Assembly: GCA_964486935.1 (NCBI GenBank)
Contig: CAZAPG010000018.1
Span: forward strand, 1 to 64,000
Direction: 5' to 3'
DNA: 64,000 nucleotides
Source: CAZAPG01 sp964486935
GTDB lineage: Bacteria; Chloroflexota; Anaerolineae; 4572-78; J111
Positions within the stretch are counted from its first letter, which is position 1. Each line of letters opens with the position of its first letter. Below, piece after piece: positions 43,301-51,167 of the stretch. The translations under genes and the position numbers were made by a program. Below the pieces are notes generated by a model. It searched no databases, was not told the DNA's origin, and saw only the letters and a list, made by a program, of their open reading frames with translations.

Positions 43301-43930
43301 GCTTTGCGGCTGGGCAATCTGGCTGAGGCTTTGGATTTTTTGACCGAGGCAGAGGCGCTGTTAGCCGGAAAGCATGGTCTGGTGGAGGAAATCAGATATT
43401 ATGGGGTTCTGGCGCAGGTACGCTTACAACAGGCAGATTGGGCAGGGGCGCGGCAGGCGGCCCAACAGGCCGCTGAACGGATTGGCAGGGCGCAAGCCAA
43501 CGCATTCTACAGCCTGGAAGGGTACGCCGGCCCTGCTGAAGTCTACCTGGCTTTGTGGGCAGCCAATGGCCAGTCAGCGCCGGAAGATAAAAGCCTGGCC
43601 AACTCTGCCCGGCAGGCGGTTAAAGCCTTGCAGGTATTTGGCCGTCTGTTGCCGGTGGGCCGGCCCCGGGCCTGGTTGCATCAAGGTTTATGCCACTGGT
43701 TAGAGGGAAAACCGCAACAGGCGCGGCGGGCCTGGGCCAAATCCCTGTCACTGGCCCGCCGGATGGAAATGCCTTACGAAGAAGCTCGCGCATATTACGA
43801 ACTGGGTTGCCATTTGTCTCCTGGCAACTCCGCCCGTCAGGAAAATCTGGCCCGTGCCGCCGAGCTGTTTACCCGGCTGGGGGTATTATATGACTCAGGC
43901 CGGGTGCGGGAGGCGCTGCATCAAAATTAG
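40376..43930 (+). CDS. SARP-type regulator with BTAD, NB-ARC/STAND NTPase and TPR domains
   Basis: 1184 residues, AfsR-like. An OmpR-type winged helix (about 10-95), BTAD TPR domain (about 105-250, ALYQGDFLADFYLQDAPDFETWVLVERERF), NB-ARC NTPase with Walker A LVGPGGIGKTRLAL (about 311-324) and Walker B LLLLLDNFEAFL, and a long C-terminal TPR-like helical array (about 640-1180). No ATG is available at the front: TTG at 40376 is the longest start, and TTG at 40391 has GGAG 9 bases before it and may be used instead. Such regulators respond to ligand or partner binding through the NTPase. It is divergent from the DUF4188-ABM operon, a likely target. Confidence 0.88.
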   Translation: MENSPLPQPLKIVVLGKPQLIWQGQPLTADLISAKGQALLIYLAVTGQSCSRQAMAGLLWGDLPEERARGNLRFTLNKVRKVLGDYLLVTRQSLAFDFSQPHWLDAADFVTHCAAPQKASYARLQEAVALYQGDFLADFYLQDAPDFETWVLVERERFQQLALSALFYLSETAQQRGEIEPAIAFTRRILSLEPWREEAHRHLMGLLALGGQRSAALNHFDTCRKILLEELGVEPSAETAALYAQIKQGELARVSYGNSAESSSAAITPAAFPPASRHNLPQPLTPFVGREAELAQIDRLLANPDCRLLTLVGPGGIGKTRLALTAAQGQLKNFHNNVYFVSLQGINPAGASEAVELLIAGIAGALAYTFSAPRAAHDLLLDYLANKELLLLLDNFEAFLSPRLQAREAITGLLLDMLQQAPGVKLLVTSRERLNLSPEWLVEVPGLPYPPTLARDAEASYPAARLFVQHARRIQPNFSPARQEEAVNRICQLVGGFPLGIELAANWVRLLSCAQIAARLEQNPDVAPDGLNNAAGPHASMRGVLDSSWAMLTEAEQQLFRRLAVFQGGFTLAAARQIASANLSLLNGLMNKSMLRRNEHGRYGLHELLSQYGAGRLAAWPPEEQKTRCKHSRFYASFLQTRRAALADENDPSALTAIDAEIENIRAAWEWLLTQKELETITPYLESLFLYYRRKGWFQEAVFALEQALTLEQASALQKGRWHRWLGEAIYNLGNLPESRRHLEQSLALLDRPAPNRSAMQMARIAEQTLLQGWQRIWPAKRPVSEQKSENRLEAARACERLCVIYWFQGQANRRLVYPTLRGLNLAEAAGPSPDLARAYATACVGLSHIPSPVLARLVPWHSLAQFYLRRALAVARSQSHPSALAWVLENTGLYWLRAGQWSSARVLLEEGAEIARQLGDGRRWEECVGLLGAMLSAQGCFAESLALQRETLSSARRRGDQQFQFHELSGMAENALRLGNLAEALDFLTEAEALLAGKHGLVEEIRYYGVLAQVRLQQADWAGARQAAQQAAERIGRAQANAFYSLEGYAGPAEVYLALWAANGQSAPEDKSLANSARQAVKALQVFGRLLPVGRPRAWLHQGLCHWLEGKPQQARRAWAKSLSLARRMEMPYEEARAYYELGCHLSPGNSARQENLARAAELFTRLGVLYDSGRVREALHQN

Positions 43931-44020
43931 AGCCGGCCCAGAGAAATAGAGCAACAGGCAGGCTTTTTAAGCCCATCCGGCTAACAAAAAATAAGATCAA
44001 ACCTGCCAATGGCCCGGTAT

Positions 44021-44049
44021 TTGCCAGCCGCGCATAGGGGTGGTATAAT
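44021..44049 (+). promoter_or_regulatory. Promoter of the S1-domain gene
   Basis: TTGCCA and TATAAT are separated by 17 bp, leaving a leader of about 88 nt. A second weaker TACAAT (44081-44086) lies downstream. AAAGGAG precedes the ATG. Confidence 0.65.
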
Positions 44050-44143
44050 CGGCGTTTGTTACAATTTGTACAATCTGCGCTACAATTCAAACATTTTTTT
44101 GTTTATATCCAGAGCGAGTGGCGCATGGTAAAGGAGTAATAAC

Positions 44144-45046
44144 ATGACAGACCAAAACACGGTTGCGGCGGAAGCGGTAAACCAGGCCAACGAGTCAGCA
44201 GCAGCCAATTCCGCCCAAGAGTCCCCCGCCGTTCAACCTGAAGCTGCTGAACCCCAGGTAAAGTCAACCAACGGTGAAGCCCCCGCCGAAGCTGAATCCT
44301 CCGCCGATAACTCAACCAATGATGGTGTTGTCACAATTCTCAACTTGCAAAGAGGCCAACACTTAAAAGGGCAGGTAAAAAATATTGCCCAGTTTGGCGC
44401 TTTTGTTGATATTGGTCTGCCTCAGGATGGGTTGGTGCATATTTCTGAACTGGCTAAACAAAAAATAGATAAAGTTGAAGATGTGGTGAGCGTTGGGCAA
44501 GAAGTAGAGGTGTGGGTTAAAAAGGTTGATAAAAAACGAGGGCGGATTAGCCTGACCATGGTTAAACCTGTCTCGCTAAAAATAAGGGATATTGACGAGG
44601 GCGCAGAGTTGGAAGGAACCGTAACCCGGTTAGAGTCATACGGCGCTTTTGTGAATATTGGCAGCGAGCGGGATGGCCTGGTGCATATTTCTCAAATTAC
44701 GCACGATTACATCAAACACCCGTCGGATACGCTGGCTGTTGGCGACACGGTGCAGGTAAAGGTTTTAAAGGTAAACCGCAAAAAGCGGCAAATTGACCTG
44801 TCGATAAAGGAATTACTGCCGCCGCCCCAGGAAGAGATTCCCCAGCCCGCCGCCGTTGAAGAAGTTGTTGAAGAAGTTATTGAGGAAGAGCCGGTTCCCA
44901 CCGCCATGGCTTTGGCCTATGCCGCGGCCTTGCAGGGTAAAGATAAATTGTCTGATGCGGATAAGGAAAAAGATAATAAAACCAGGCAAAAACACAAGCA
45001 AGAAATGGACGATATCGTCTCTCGGACGCTGGCTACCGGCGAATAA
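44144..45046 (+). CDS. Protein with two S1 RNA-binding domains
   Basis: 300 residues. The N-terminal 65 residues are Ala/Glu/Asn-rich and probably disordered. Two S1 domains follow: GQHLKGQVKNIAQFGAFVDIG (about 69-140) and GAELEGTVTRLESYGAFVNIG (about 155-225), each with the DGLVHISE/QI binding strand. The tail (about 230-300) is acidic (VVEEVIEEE) then basic. Ribosomal protein S1 has four to six domains, so this is a small accessory RNA-binding protein, perhaps in translation or RNA decay. Monocistronic, with clear promoter and terminator. Confidence 0.9.
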   Translation: MTDQNTVAAEAVNQANESAAANSAQESPAVQPEAAEPQVKSTNGEAPAEAESSADNSTNDGVVTILNLQRGQHLKGQVKNIAQFGAFVDIGLPQDGLVHISELAKQKIDKVEDVVSVGQEVEVWVKKVDKKRGRISLTMVKPVSLKIRDIDEGAELEGTVTRLESYGAFVNIGSERDGLVHISQITHDYIKHPSDTLAVGDTVQVKVLKVNRKKRQIDLSIKELLPPPQEEIPQPAAVEEVVEEVIEEEPVPTAMALAYAAALQGKDKLSDADKEKDNKTRQKHKQEMDDIVSRTLATGE

Positions 45047-45067
45047 CATCTTTTGCTAAATCAGGCA

Positions 45068-45091
45068 GACCGGCCCTTGGGCCGGTCTTTT
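45068..45091 (+). terminator. Terminator of the S1-domain gene
   Basis: A GACCGGCCC/GGGCCGGTC stem with a minimal TT loop is followed by TTTT. It separates the S1-domain gene from the convergent HTH-CHAD gene. Confidence 0.85.
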
Positions 45092-45100
45092 GATGTAGAT

Positions 45101-46417
45101 TTACAAAACGGTCATGGCCCTGGCCAAATTAAGCCGAAACTCCGGGCGGTTAAAGCGCGTCCATGCGTCTGCAAAAGATATCAGCAGTTGGTGTCTTTCT
45201 GATAGCTTGACTTCCAGATAAGCGGCAATTTGAGCCGGACTCTGCCGTTCTGCCAGCGGCAGGTTGCGCTGATGCTCTTCCCAATCGGCCAAAAACTCTT
45301 GCAAAATTTTGCTGGCAGTATCCGCGTCGTTCAGGTGGCCCAAATGGTCTTGCATAGCCTTAACATCTTCGATGACGGCCTTTTTTTCCTCGCCCAATAT
45401 TTCCTGAAGACATTCGATAACATAGCGTAACCTTTTAAACGATAACCTCAACTGGTGAAGCGTCTCGATAGGGGCGTTATCCAAAATAGTTTCATAAGCT
45501 CGCACCTGGTGGTAAGCGGTGTAGATTAATTCTGGCGCAAGGTGGCGCAACTGGTGCGGGGTAGGGGGCATAGTGGTTGGAATGGGTTTGACGCCCATCC
45601 CCTGGTTTTTTATAAACTGTAAAAACTGCTGCTTGAACTTTAGATATTTCTTACTGTCCAGATGCGCCAGCATGTTTTCCCGCGCCCGCTCGCGCTTACT
45701 CTGCCAAATGCTCATTAAAATTTGCAGGCTGTCCCGCTGGTTTTCCGGCAGCGTTTGTAGATACTGTTCCAGCTTTTCCATAAAGACATCCAAATCGCGC
45801 ACCGGGCCTAACGCCCCGCCGGTTTCTTTTAGCCCCTCTTTAAGCGGTTTGATGGCCTTTTTAGAAAAAGCCGGCCCAAATATATTAAACGCCGACCGCA
45901 TCCGGCGAGTAGCTACCCGCATATTATGCAAGGCTTCGATATCCTCTCCCCGGTGCGTGCCCGGCTCGTGTTTGAGCATACGGGCAAAGTGAAAGCCTAA
46001 AATTTTGCGCCCCGCTTCGGCTAACGTATCGGTGGGCTGTAAACCAATTGTTTTGCGGGTGGGGTATTTAACCGATTTGTTAACTTTTTTTAACTTTGAT
46101 TTGGCAGATTTGGGGGCAGTTTGCGGCTCTGGCCCGGGGACGCTTGCCGGGAATTGGGCCGTTGGCGGGGGGGTGGCCGGAGGGAGAGGGTCATCACCAT
46201 TTAGAACATCTTTGGGAAAAATCTGAAGCCGTTTTTTCTCAAATTCCCGTTGCCAGCGCTTTACGGTGCGGGTTGTCAGCTCTACCTCTTTGGCAATATT
46301 TTCTGGCTGGGCCTGGCCATCGCTCATTAAAATGATAATGGCTCGCCTGGCCAGCAGTTTATCGTCACCGGCGGCGACTCTCTCCAAAATTATTTTTTCG
46401 GCGTTGTTCAGGTTCAT
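45101..46417 (-). CDS. HTH domain fused to CHAD domain (polyphosphate-linked)
   Basis: About 438 residues from MNLNNAEKI (CAAGGAAG upstream); the longer frame overlaps the CYTH gene and is rejected. Residues 1-65 resemble a homeodomain-like or transposase-type HTH (LLARRAIIILMSDGQ...IAKEVELTTRTVKRWQREF). A Pro-rich linker follows (about 80-135). The CHAD domain (about 145-430) has the conserved His/Arg surfaces LHNMRVATRRMRSAF and LHQLRLSFKRLRYVIE, which bind polyphosphate. The gene overlaps the CYTH gene by 53 bases, so the products are tightly linked. An HTH-CHAD fusion is unusual. Confidence 0.85.
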   Translation of the reverse strand: MNLNNAEKIILERVAAGDDKLLARRAIIILMSDGQAQPENIAKEVELTTRTVKRWQREFEKKRLQIFPKDVLNGDDPLPPATPPPTAQFPASVPGPEPQTAPKSAKSKLKKVNKSVKYPTRKTIGLQPTDTLAEAGRKILGFHFARMLKHEPGTHRGEDIEALHNMRVATRRMRSAFNIFGPAFSKKAIKPLKEGLKETGGALGPVRDLDVFMEKLEQYLQTLPENQRDSLQILMSIWQSKRERARENMLAHLDSKKYLKFKQQFLQFIKNQGMGVKPIPTTMPPTPHQLRHLAPELIYTAYHQVRAYETILDNAPIETLHQLRLSFKRLRYVIECLQEILGEEKKAVIEDVKAMQDHLGHLNDADTASKILQEFLADWEEHQRNLPLAERQSPAQIAAYLEVKLSERHQLLISFADAWTRFNRPEFRLNLARAMTVL

Positions 46418-47078
46418 AGCGCTTAATTTCTTCCTTGTTGCCTCCTGATGGAAATTGGCGATAATAGGCGCGCTCAAATTTGCTTTGGGTTTCTGGCTGC
46501 AACGGCCAGCAGCTTTGCAGCGCGTCAACAAACTCAAACAAATCGGCCTCAAGGCCGTTGCCAAGCAATTCGGCTTCCAGCTCAAAGTAATCAACCGTGG
46601 CGGGATTATCCAGGCTGACCTCATCTAAACTCAGCTCGATAACGGGTTGTCCATTTGAAATAATCTGGTATTTGTGCCGGGTTTGGTACAGGGTGAACAG
46701 CGTTTGCAGGGGATGGTGGTTGATAATTTTCAGAACCAAATTTTTAGCCTGCCCCTGGGGCCACTGTTGCGGCTGGTCAGTGTCAACCGGCTGCTCAATT
46801 TCCAGGCGGCGATGCACATTTTTTTGGGGCGGCGTCAATGATTTGATGGCCAAAATTTGCTGCTGTTTGGTTAACCTCAACCGACAGGCATAGCCGGCTT
46901 GAAACAAACGCCTGCCGGCGGTATCCAGATAACGGTCAACAATGGTTTTAGAGCCGCTTGCCTTTATTTGAAACCGGCCCAGTTCACTGATGTTTTGCAA
47001 TGCGGCCAACGTGGCCGCATCCGGCACGGCCAGTTTAACTTCGGTTTCGGTGGTAAAATGGTTTGTTTGATTGAGCAT
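46365..47078 (-). CDS. CYTH domain protein (triphosphate tunnel family)
   Basis: 237 residues. The signature ExExK (TETEVKLAV, about 10-18) lies near the start. Conserved beta strands follow: DRYLDTAGRRLFQAGYACRLRLT, ELSLDEVSLDNPATVDYFELEAELLG. Cytosolic CYTH proteins hydrolyse triphosphates (thiamine triphosphate, tripolyphosphate) or make cAMP. The companion is an HTH-CHAD protein, and CYTH plus CHAD occur together in polyphosphate metabolism. The C-terminus is basic and lies within the 53-base overlap. Confidence 0.88.
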   Translation of the reverse strand: MLNQTNHFTTETEVKLAVPDAATLAALQNISELGRFQIKASGSKTIVDRYLDTAGRRLFQAGYACRLRLTKQQQILAIKSLTPPQKNVHRRLEIEQPVDTDQPQQWPQGQAKNLVLKIINHHPLQTLFTLYQTRHKYQIISNGQPVIELSLDEVSLDNPATVDYFELEAELLGNGLEADLFEFVDALQSCWPLQPETQSKFERAYYRQFPSGGNKEEIKRYEPEQRRKNNFGESRRR

Positions 47079-47177
47079 GTTGCCCGAATGATACTATGGT
47101 TACAAAAATTTGACCAATTCGGCATCACCGGGGGCCGGGTTATCTGCGCCGGCCTAATTTTTATAGACAACAAGTTA

Positions 47178-47186
47178 TGTTATAAT
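47178..47186 (+). promoter_or_regulatory. Extended -10 promoter upstream of the carboxylase operon
   Basis: TGTTATAAT fits an extended -10 element. No good -35 lies at 17 bp. The start would be about 150 bp before the first ATG. The region to 47342 has no open frame and carries the palindrome at 47286. Confidence 0.5.
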
Positions 47187-47285
47187 TGGCCCTCAATTTA
47201 TTGGTTTTTTAGGGAAATTTTTGCAATTTACGAAACTATTTTGCAAGCCTGGGGTTAAGTACAGGTTGAGGCCAGAAAAAGCGAC

Positions 47286-47300
47286 GCCGACATTTGTCGC
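47286..47300. promoter_or_regulatory. GTGRCAAAYGTCRCC-like palindrome before the carboxylase operon
   Basis: GCCGACATTTGTCGC matches the complement of the 33-kb sites at 13 of 15 positions. It lies 43 bp before the start codon, in the likely leader, where binding would block transcription or translation. Confidence 0.5.
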
Positions 47301-47342
47301 TAAACCGGCTTGCCCTTATGCTAAATCTCGACCGGAGGAAAT

Positions 47343-48893
47343 ATGAGCCTTGATCCAAAAATAGACCAATTGCGTCAGTTGAAAGAAAAATCCAAACAGG
47401 GTGGCGGCAAAGCGCGCATCGAAGCCCAGCGAGAAAAGGGTAAATTGACCGCCCGCGAGCGAATCCAGATTTTGCTGGATGATGGCTCTTTCAAAGAGAT
47501 AGATGCGTTTGTTACCCATCGCACCAGTGAATTTGGCCTGGCCGATAAAAAACCCCTGGGCGATGGGGTGGTGACCGGCTACGGCACCATCGACGGGCGG
47601 TTGGTGTATGTTTTCTCTCAAGATTTCACCGTGTTTGGCGGCAGCCTGGGCCGGGCGCACGCCGATAAAATCATCAAACTGCAAGATTTGGCCCTTAAAA
47701 ATGGCGCGCCCATTATCGGCCTGAATGACTCTGGCGGGGCGCGGATTCAAGAAGGCGTGGTCAGTTTGGGCGGTTATGCCGACATCTTTTTGCGTAATAC
47801 CATCAGCAGCGGCGTGATTCCCCAAATTTCGTGCATTCTTGGCCCGTGCGCCGGCGGCGCGGTTTACTCGCCGGCCATTACCGATTTTATTGTGATGATC
47901 AAAAACACCAGCTACATGTTTGTCACCGGCCCTGATGTGGTCCGTTCCGTAACGCACGAGGAAGTCAGCTTTGAAGAACTGGGCGGAGCCATGACTCACA
48001 GCGAAACCAGCGGCGTGGCCCACTTTGCCGCCGAAAGCGAAGAGCACGCCCTGTTCACCATCCGCAACCTGCTTAGTTTTATGCCCCGCAACAACATGGA
48101 AGACCCGCCCGTCATTGCCAATCAAGATGACCCCCTGCGCACCGAAAGCGCGCTCGATACCATTGTGCCCGATAACCCCAACAAACCCTACGACATGCAC
48201 GAGGTTATCTCGGCCATTGTCGACGACGGCTACTTTCTTGAAGTGCATGAGCATTACGCCAAAAATATTATTGTCGGTTTTGCCCGGCTCAACGGGCGGA
48301 GCATCGGCATTATAGCCAACCAGCCGGCCGTACTGGCCGGCGTGCTGGATATTAACGCCTCGGTTAAGGCTGCCCGCTTTGTGCGCTTTTGCGACTGTTT
48401 CAACATCCCTCTGATTACGTTTGAAGATGTGCCCGGCTTTTTGCCCGGCCTGGCCCAGGAGCATGGCGGCATTATTCGGCATGGGGCCAAACTACTGTAC
48501 GCCTTTGCCGAGGCCACCGTGCCCAAAATTACCGTTATCACCCGTAAAGCCTATGGCGGCGCTTACGACGTAATGAGCAGCAAACACATTCGCGGCGATG
48601 TAAACCTGGCCTGGCCCACCGCCGAAATTGCCGTGATGGGGCCGGAGGGAGCCATTAATATTCTCTACCGCCGGGAGCTATCCGAGGCCGACGACCCCGA
48701 AGCCCTGCGCGCTCAACTGGTCGAAGAGTATCGCCAAACGTTTGCCAACCCCTATGTGGCGGCCAGTTGGGGCTACCTGGATGACGTGATTGAACCCAGC
48801 CAAACCCGCCCCATGCTCATCAACGCGCTGGAAATGCTGCAAAACAAGCGCGACGAAAACCCGCCCAAGAAACATGGAAATATTCCGTTGTGA
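47343..48893 (+). CDS. Acyl-CoA carboxylase carboxyltransferase subunit (PccB/AccD5-like)
   Basis: 516 residues, the usual length of the beta subunit. It transfers CO2 from carboxybiotin to acyl-CoA (propionyl- or acetyl-CoA). Motifs: GGGKARIEAQREKGKLTARERI (about 21-42), VFGGSLGRAHADKI, the oxyanion GGARIQEGVVSLGGYADIF and the second-half AYGGAYDVMSSKHI (about 402-415). AGGA precedes the ATG. It heads a three-gene operon with the biotin carboxylase and biotin carrier. Propionyl-CoA is more likely than acetyl-CoA, but the sequence does not prove it. With this gene the cell would have a complete enzyme. Confidence 0.93.
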   Translation: MSLDPKIDQLRQLKEKSKQGGGKARIEAQREKGKLTARERIQILLDDGSFKEIDAFVTHRTSEFGLADKKPLGDGVVTGYGTIDGRLVYVFSQDFTVFGGSLGRAHADKIIKLQDLALKNGAPIIGLNDSGGARIQEGVVSLGGYADIFLRNTISSGVIPQISCILGPCAGGAVYSPAITDFIVMIKNTSYMFVTGPDVVRSVTHEEVSFEELGGAMTHSETSGVAHFAAESEEHALFTIRNLLSFMPRNNMEDPPVIANQDDPLRTESALDTIVPDNPNKPYDMHEVISAIVDDGYFLEVHEHYAKNIIVGFARLNGRSIGIIANQPAVLAGVLDINASVKAARFVRFCDCFNIPLITFEDVPGFLPGLAQEHGGIIRHGAKLLYAFAEATVPKITVITRKAYGGAYDVMSSKHIRGDVNLAWPTAEIAVMGPEGAINILYRRELSEADDPEALRAQLVEEYRQTFANPYVAASWGYLDDVIEPSQTRPMLINALEMLQNKRDENPPKKHGNIPL

Positions 48894-48930
48894 TTGTTGT
48901 TAGTCGTCATAAAGAAGGATAATCGACACG

Positions 48931-50433
48931 ATGCTCAAAAAAATTCTGGTTGCCAACCGGGGCGAAATTGCGGTTAGGATTATGCGGGCCTGTCAAGAAT
49001 TGGGTTACGACGCCGTTGCTGTCTACTCCGAAGCTGACCGTATGGCCCCCCATGTACGTATGGCCCAAGAGGCTTATTCCATTGGCCCCTCATCGGCGCT
49101 GCAAAGCTACCTGCGCGGCGATAAAATTATCGACGTGGCTAAAAAATGTGGCGCCGATGGCATTCACCCCGGCTATGGTTTTTTGGCCGAAAACGCCAGC
49201 TTTGCCGAAGCCGTTATTGACGCCGGTCTCACCTGGATTGGCCCGCCGCCCGCCGCCATCCGGCTGATGGGCGATAAGTTGACCGCCCGCGCTACCATGG
49301 CCGCGGCCAATGTGCCGCTGGTTCCCGGCACCGACCAATCAAAAAATATGCGCGATGATGACCTGATTGCGGCGGCGCAACAGGTTGGCTTCCCCCTGCT
49401 GGTTAAAGCGGCTGCCGGCGGCGGCGGCAAAGGGATGCGCCACGTTCACCGGCCCGAAGATTTGCAGGAAGCCATTCGCGTGGCCCGCCGCGAGGCCGAG
49501 GCCGCCTTTGGCGATGGCCGGGTTTATCTGGAGAAGTTCATTGAAAATGCCCGGCACATTGAAATTCAGGTGCTGGGCGACGAGCACGGCAACGTCATTC
49601 ACCTGGGCGAGCGGGAGTGCTCTATTCAGCGGCGCCACCAAAAACTCATCGAAGAAGCCCCCTCGCCGGTGGTAGATGAGGAATTGCGCCAAAAAATGGG
49701 GGCCATTGCCGTTAACGCGGCCAAAGCGGTCAACTACTACTCGGCGGGCACTATGGAATTTGTGCTCGATAAAGACAAAAACTTCTACTTTTTGGAGATG
49801 AACACCCGCCTTCAGGTTGAGCACCCCGTTACCGAGATGGTGACAGGGGTGGATATTGTTAAAGAGATGCTGCGCGTGGCTTCGGGCCGCAAACTGCGCT
49901 ATGAGCAGGCGGACATACAGGTAAAGGGCTGGGCCATCGAATGCCGTATTTTGGCCGAAGACCCCAGCAATAATTTTATGCCCTCCACCGGCAAAATTAT
50001 TGGCCTGACCACCCCCACCGGCCCCGGCGTGCGGGTCGATAGCGGTATCTACTTTGGCTCCGAAATTTCGCCCTATTACGACTCGATGATGGCCAAACTG
50101 ATTGTGCTGGGCGAAACCAGAGGCGAGGCCGTTTTGCGCATGCGCCGCGCCCTGGAGGAGTTTCGGGTCACAGGCGTCACCACCATTATCCCGCTGCATA
50201 TTCAATTGATGAACTCAACCCGTTTTCAGGCCGGCCAGTTTGATACCACCTTTTTAGAGCAGAACTTTAAATTTAGCGAAACGCCCCACCCCGAACTGGT
50301 GCGCATTGCGGCCATTACCGCCACGCTGGTTGCCCACCAGCGCAATCAGCGGGCCATTTTGCTGCATCAGGGGGGACCCAGCCCCTGGCGGCTCTATGGC
50401 CGGCGCGAAGCTTTGGACAGGCGTTTGAGATGA
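48931..50433 (+). CDS. accC: Biotin carboxylase subunit of acyl-CoA carboxylase
   Basis: 500 residues, ATP-grasp. It uses ATP and bicarbonate to carboxylate biotin on the carrier. Motifs: KKILVANRGEIAVRIMRAC at the front, the Gly-rich loop KAAAGGGGKGMR (about 160-171), ECSIQRRHQKLIEEAPS (about 230-246) and EMNTRLQVEHPVTEMVTGVDIV (about 289-310). It lies 37 bp behind the transferase and 10 bp before the carrier ATG. The C-terminus is longer by about 50 residues than in classical AccC. Confidence 0.95.
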   Translation: MLKKILVANRGEIAVRIMRACQELGYDAVAVYSEADRMAPHVRMAQEAYSIGPSSALQSYLRGDKIIDVAKKCGADGIHPGYGFLAENASFAEAVIDAGLTWIGPPPAAIRLMGDKLTARATMAAANVPLVPGTDQSKNMRDDDLIAAAQQVGFPLLVKAAAGGGGKGMRHVHRPEDLQEAIRVARREAEAAFGDGRVYLEKFIENARHIEIQVLGDEHGNVIHLGERECSIQRRHQKLIEEAPSPVVDEELRQKMGAIAVNAAKAVNYYSAGTMEFVLDKDKNFYFLEMNTRLQVEHPVTEMVTGVDIVKEMLRVASGRKLRYEQADIQVKGWAIECRILAEDPSNNFMPSTGKIIGLTTPTGPGVRVDSGIYFGSEISPYYDSMMAKLIVLGETRGEAVLRMRRALEEFRVTGVTTIIPLHIQLMNSTRFQAGQFDTTFLEQNFKFSETPHPELVRIAAITATLVAHQRNQRAILLHQGGPSPWRLYGRREALDRRLR

Positions 50434-50443
50434 GGTTTTGGCA

Positions 50444-50941
50444 ATGAAATATATCACCACAGTTGGCGAAAAACAGTTTACCATTGAAATTAATCGCTCC
50501 GGCGTGATAACAGTTGACGGCGAAGTAATTAATGTTGACATGCTGCAAATGCAAGATACCACCATGTACTCTACCATTATCGACGGCCGCTCGCACGATG
50601 TGCGGATGAGCGAGGGCGACGGCACCTATATTGTGCAACTCAGCGGCGAAATTTTTGAGGTAGTGGTTGAAGATGAACGCACGCGCCGGCTGGCCGGGCT
50701 AAAAAGCAGCGCCGCCGCCATTACCGGCGAGGCCGTTATCAAAGCGCCCATGCCCGGAGTAGTTGTTGAGGTTTCGGTTGCCGAGGGCCAGGACGTGGAA
50801 AAAGGGAATATTGTCATCATCCTGGAGTCAATGAAAATGCAAAACGAATTCAAAGCGCCTCGCTCTGGTAAAGTGCATTCGGTTCGCGTGTTGCCGGGCG
50901 ACAAGGTTGAGCAAAACGAAGTGTTGCTGACCATTGTCTGA
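50444..50941 (+). CDS. Biotin carboxyl carrier subunit (biotin/lipoyl domain)
   Basis: About 165 residues from MKYITTVGEKQF (GAGG lies ahead of the ATG at 50444; a TTG six bases earlier is possible). The N-terminal 85 residues form a strand-rich extension (TIEINRSGVITVDGEVINVDML). The C-terminal domain (about 95-165) is the biotinyl domain, with the biotin-accepting Lys in ESMKM. In the enzyme, biotin swings between the carboxylase and transferase. It ends the operon and is followed by a strong terminator. Confidence 0.93.
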   Translation: MKYITTVGEKQFTIEINRSGVITVDGEVINVDMLQMQDTTMYSTIIDGRSHDVRMSEGDGTYIVQLSGEIFEVVVEDERTRRLAGLKSSAAAITGEAVIKAPMPGVVVEVSVAEGQDVEKGNIVIILESMKMQNEFKAPRSGKVHSVRVLPGDKVEQNEVLLTIV

Positions 50942-50966
50942 ATTATCAAAAATCTGAAGTTGCCGG

Positions 50967-51006
50967 TACGGGCCTGTGGGTATTGCCAAGCAGGCCCGTA
51001 TTTTTT
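50967..51006 (+). terminator. Terminator of the carboxylase operon
   Basis: A 10-bp perfect stem (TACGGGCCTG / CAGGCCCGTA) with a 14-nt loop is followed by TTTTTT. Confidence 0.9.
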
Positions 51007-51049
51007 CTTGTAAGAAAATCGCAGACTCTTACCCAATCATTAAAATTTA

Positions 51050-51058
51050 TGCTATAAT
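51050..51058 (+). promoter_or_regulatory. Extended -10 promoter of the histidine kinase gene
   Basis: TGCTATAAT fits an extended -10 element. The -35 is weak. The leader is about 100 nt. No separate operator was noticed. Confidence 0.5.
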
Positions 51059-51167
51059 TATCCTGTCAGCGTCAACATCCTCTTTTGCGCTAATTTACAA
51101 TCAATAAAAGCCTGGGGTGGTAAAATTGCCGGTAGACAAGATTGGCTGCTGGCGGTGACTCAAAAAC

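Noticed and set aside
46418..46624. N-terminal extension of the HTH-CHAD protein
   Set aside because: It overlaps the CYTH coding region extensively with no similarity, while the ATG at 46417 has a ribosome site.
47316..48482. Minus-strand open frame opposite the carboxyltransferase gene
   Set aside because: The plus strand has a full-length enzyme with all motifs; the antisense frame is a shadow.
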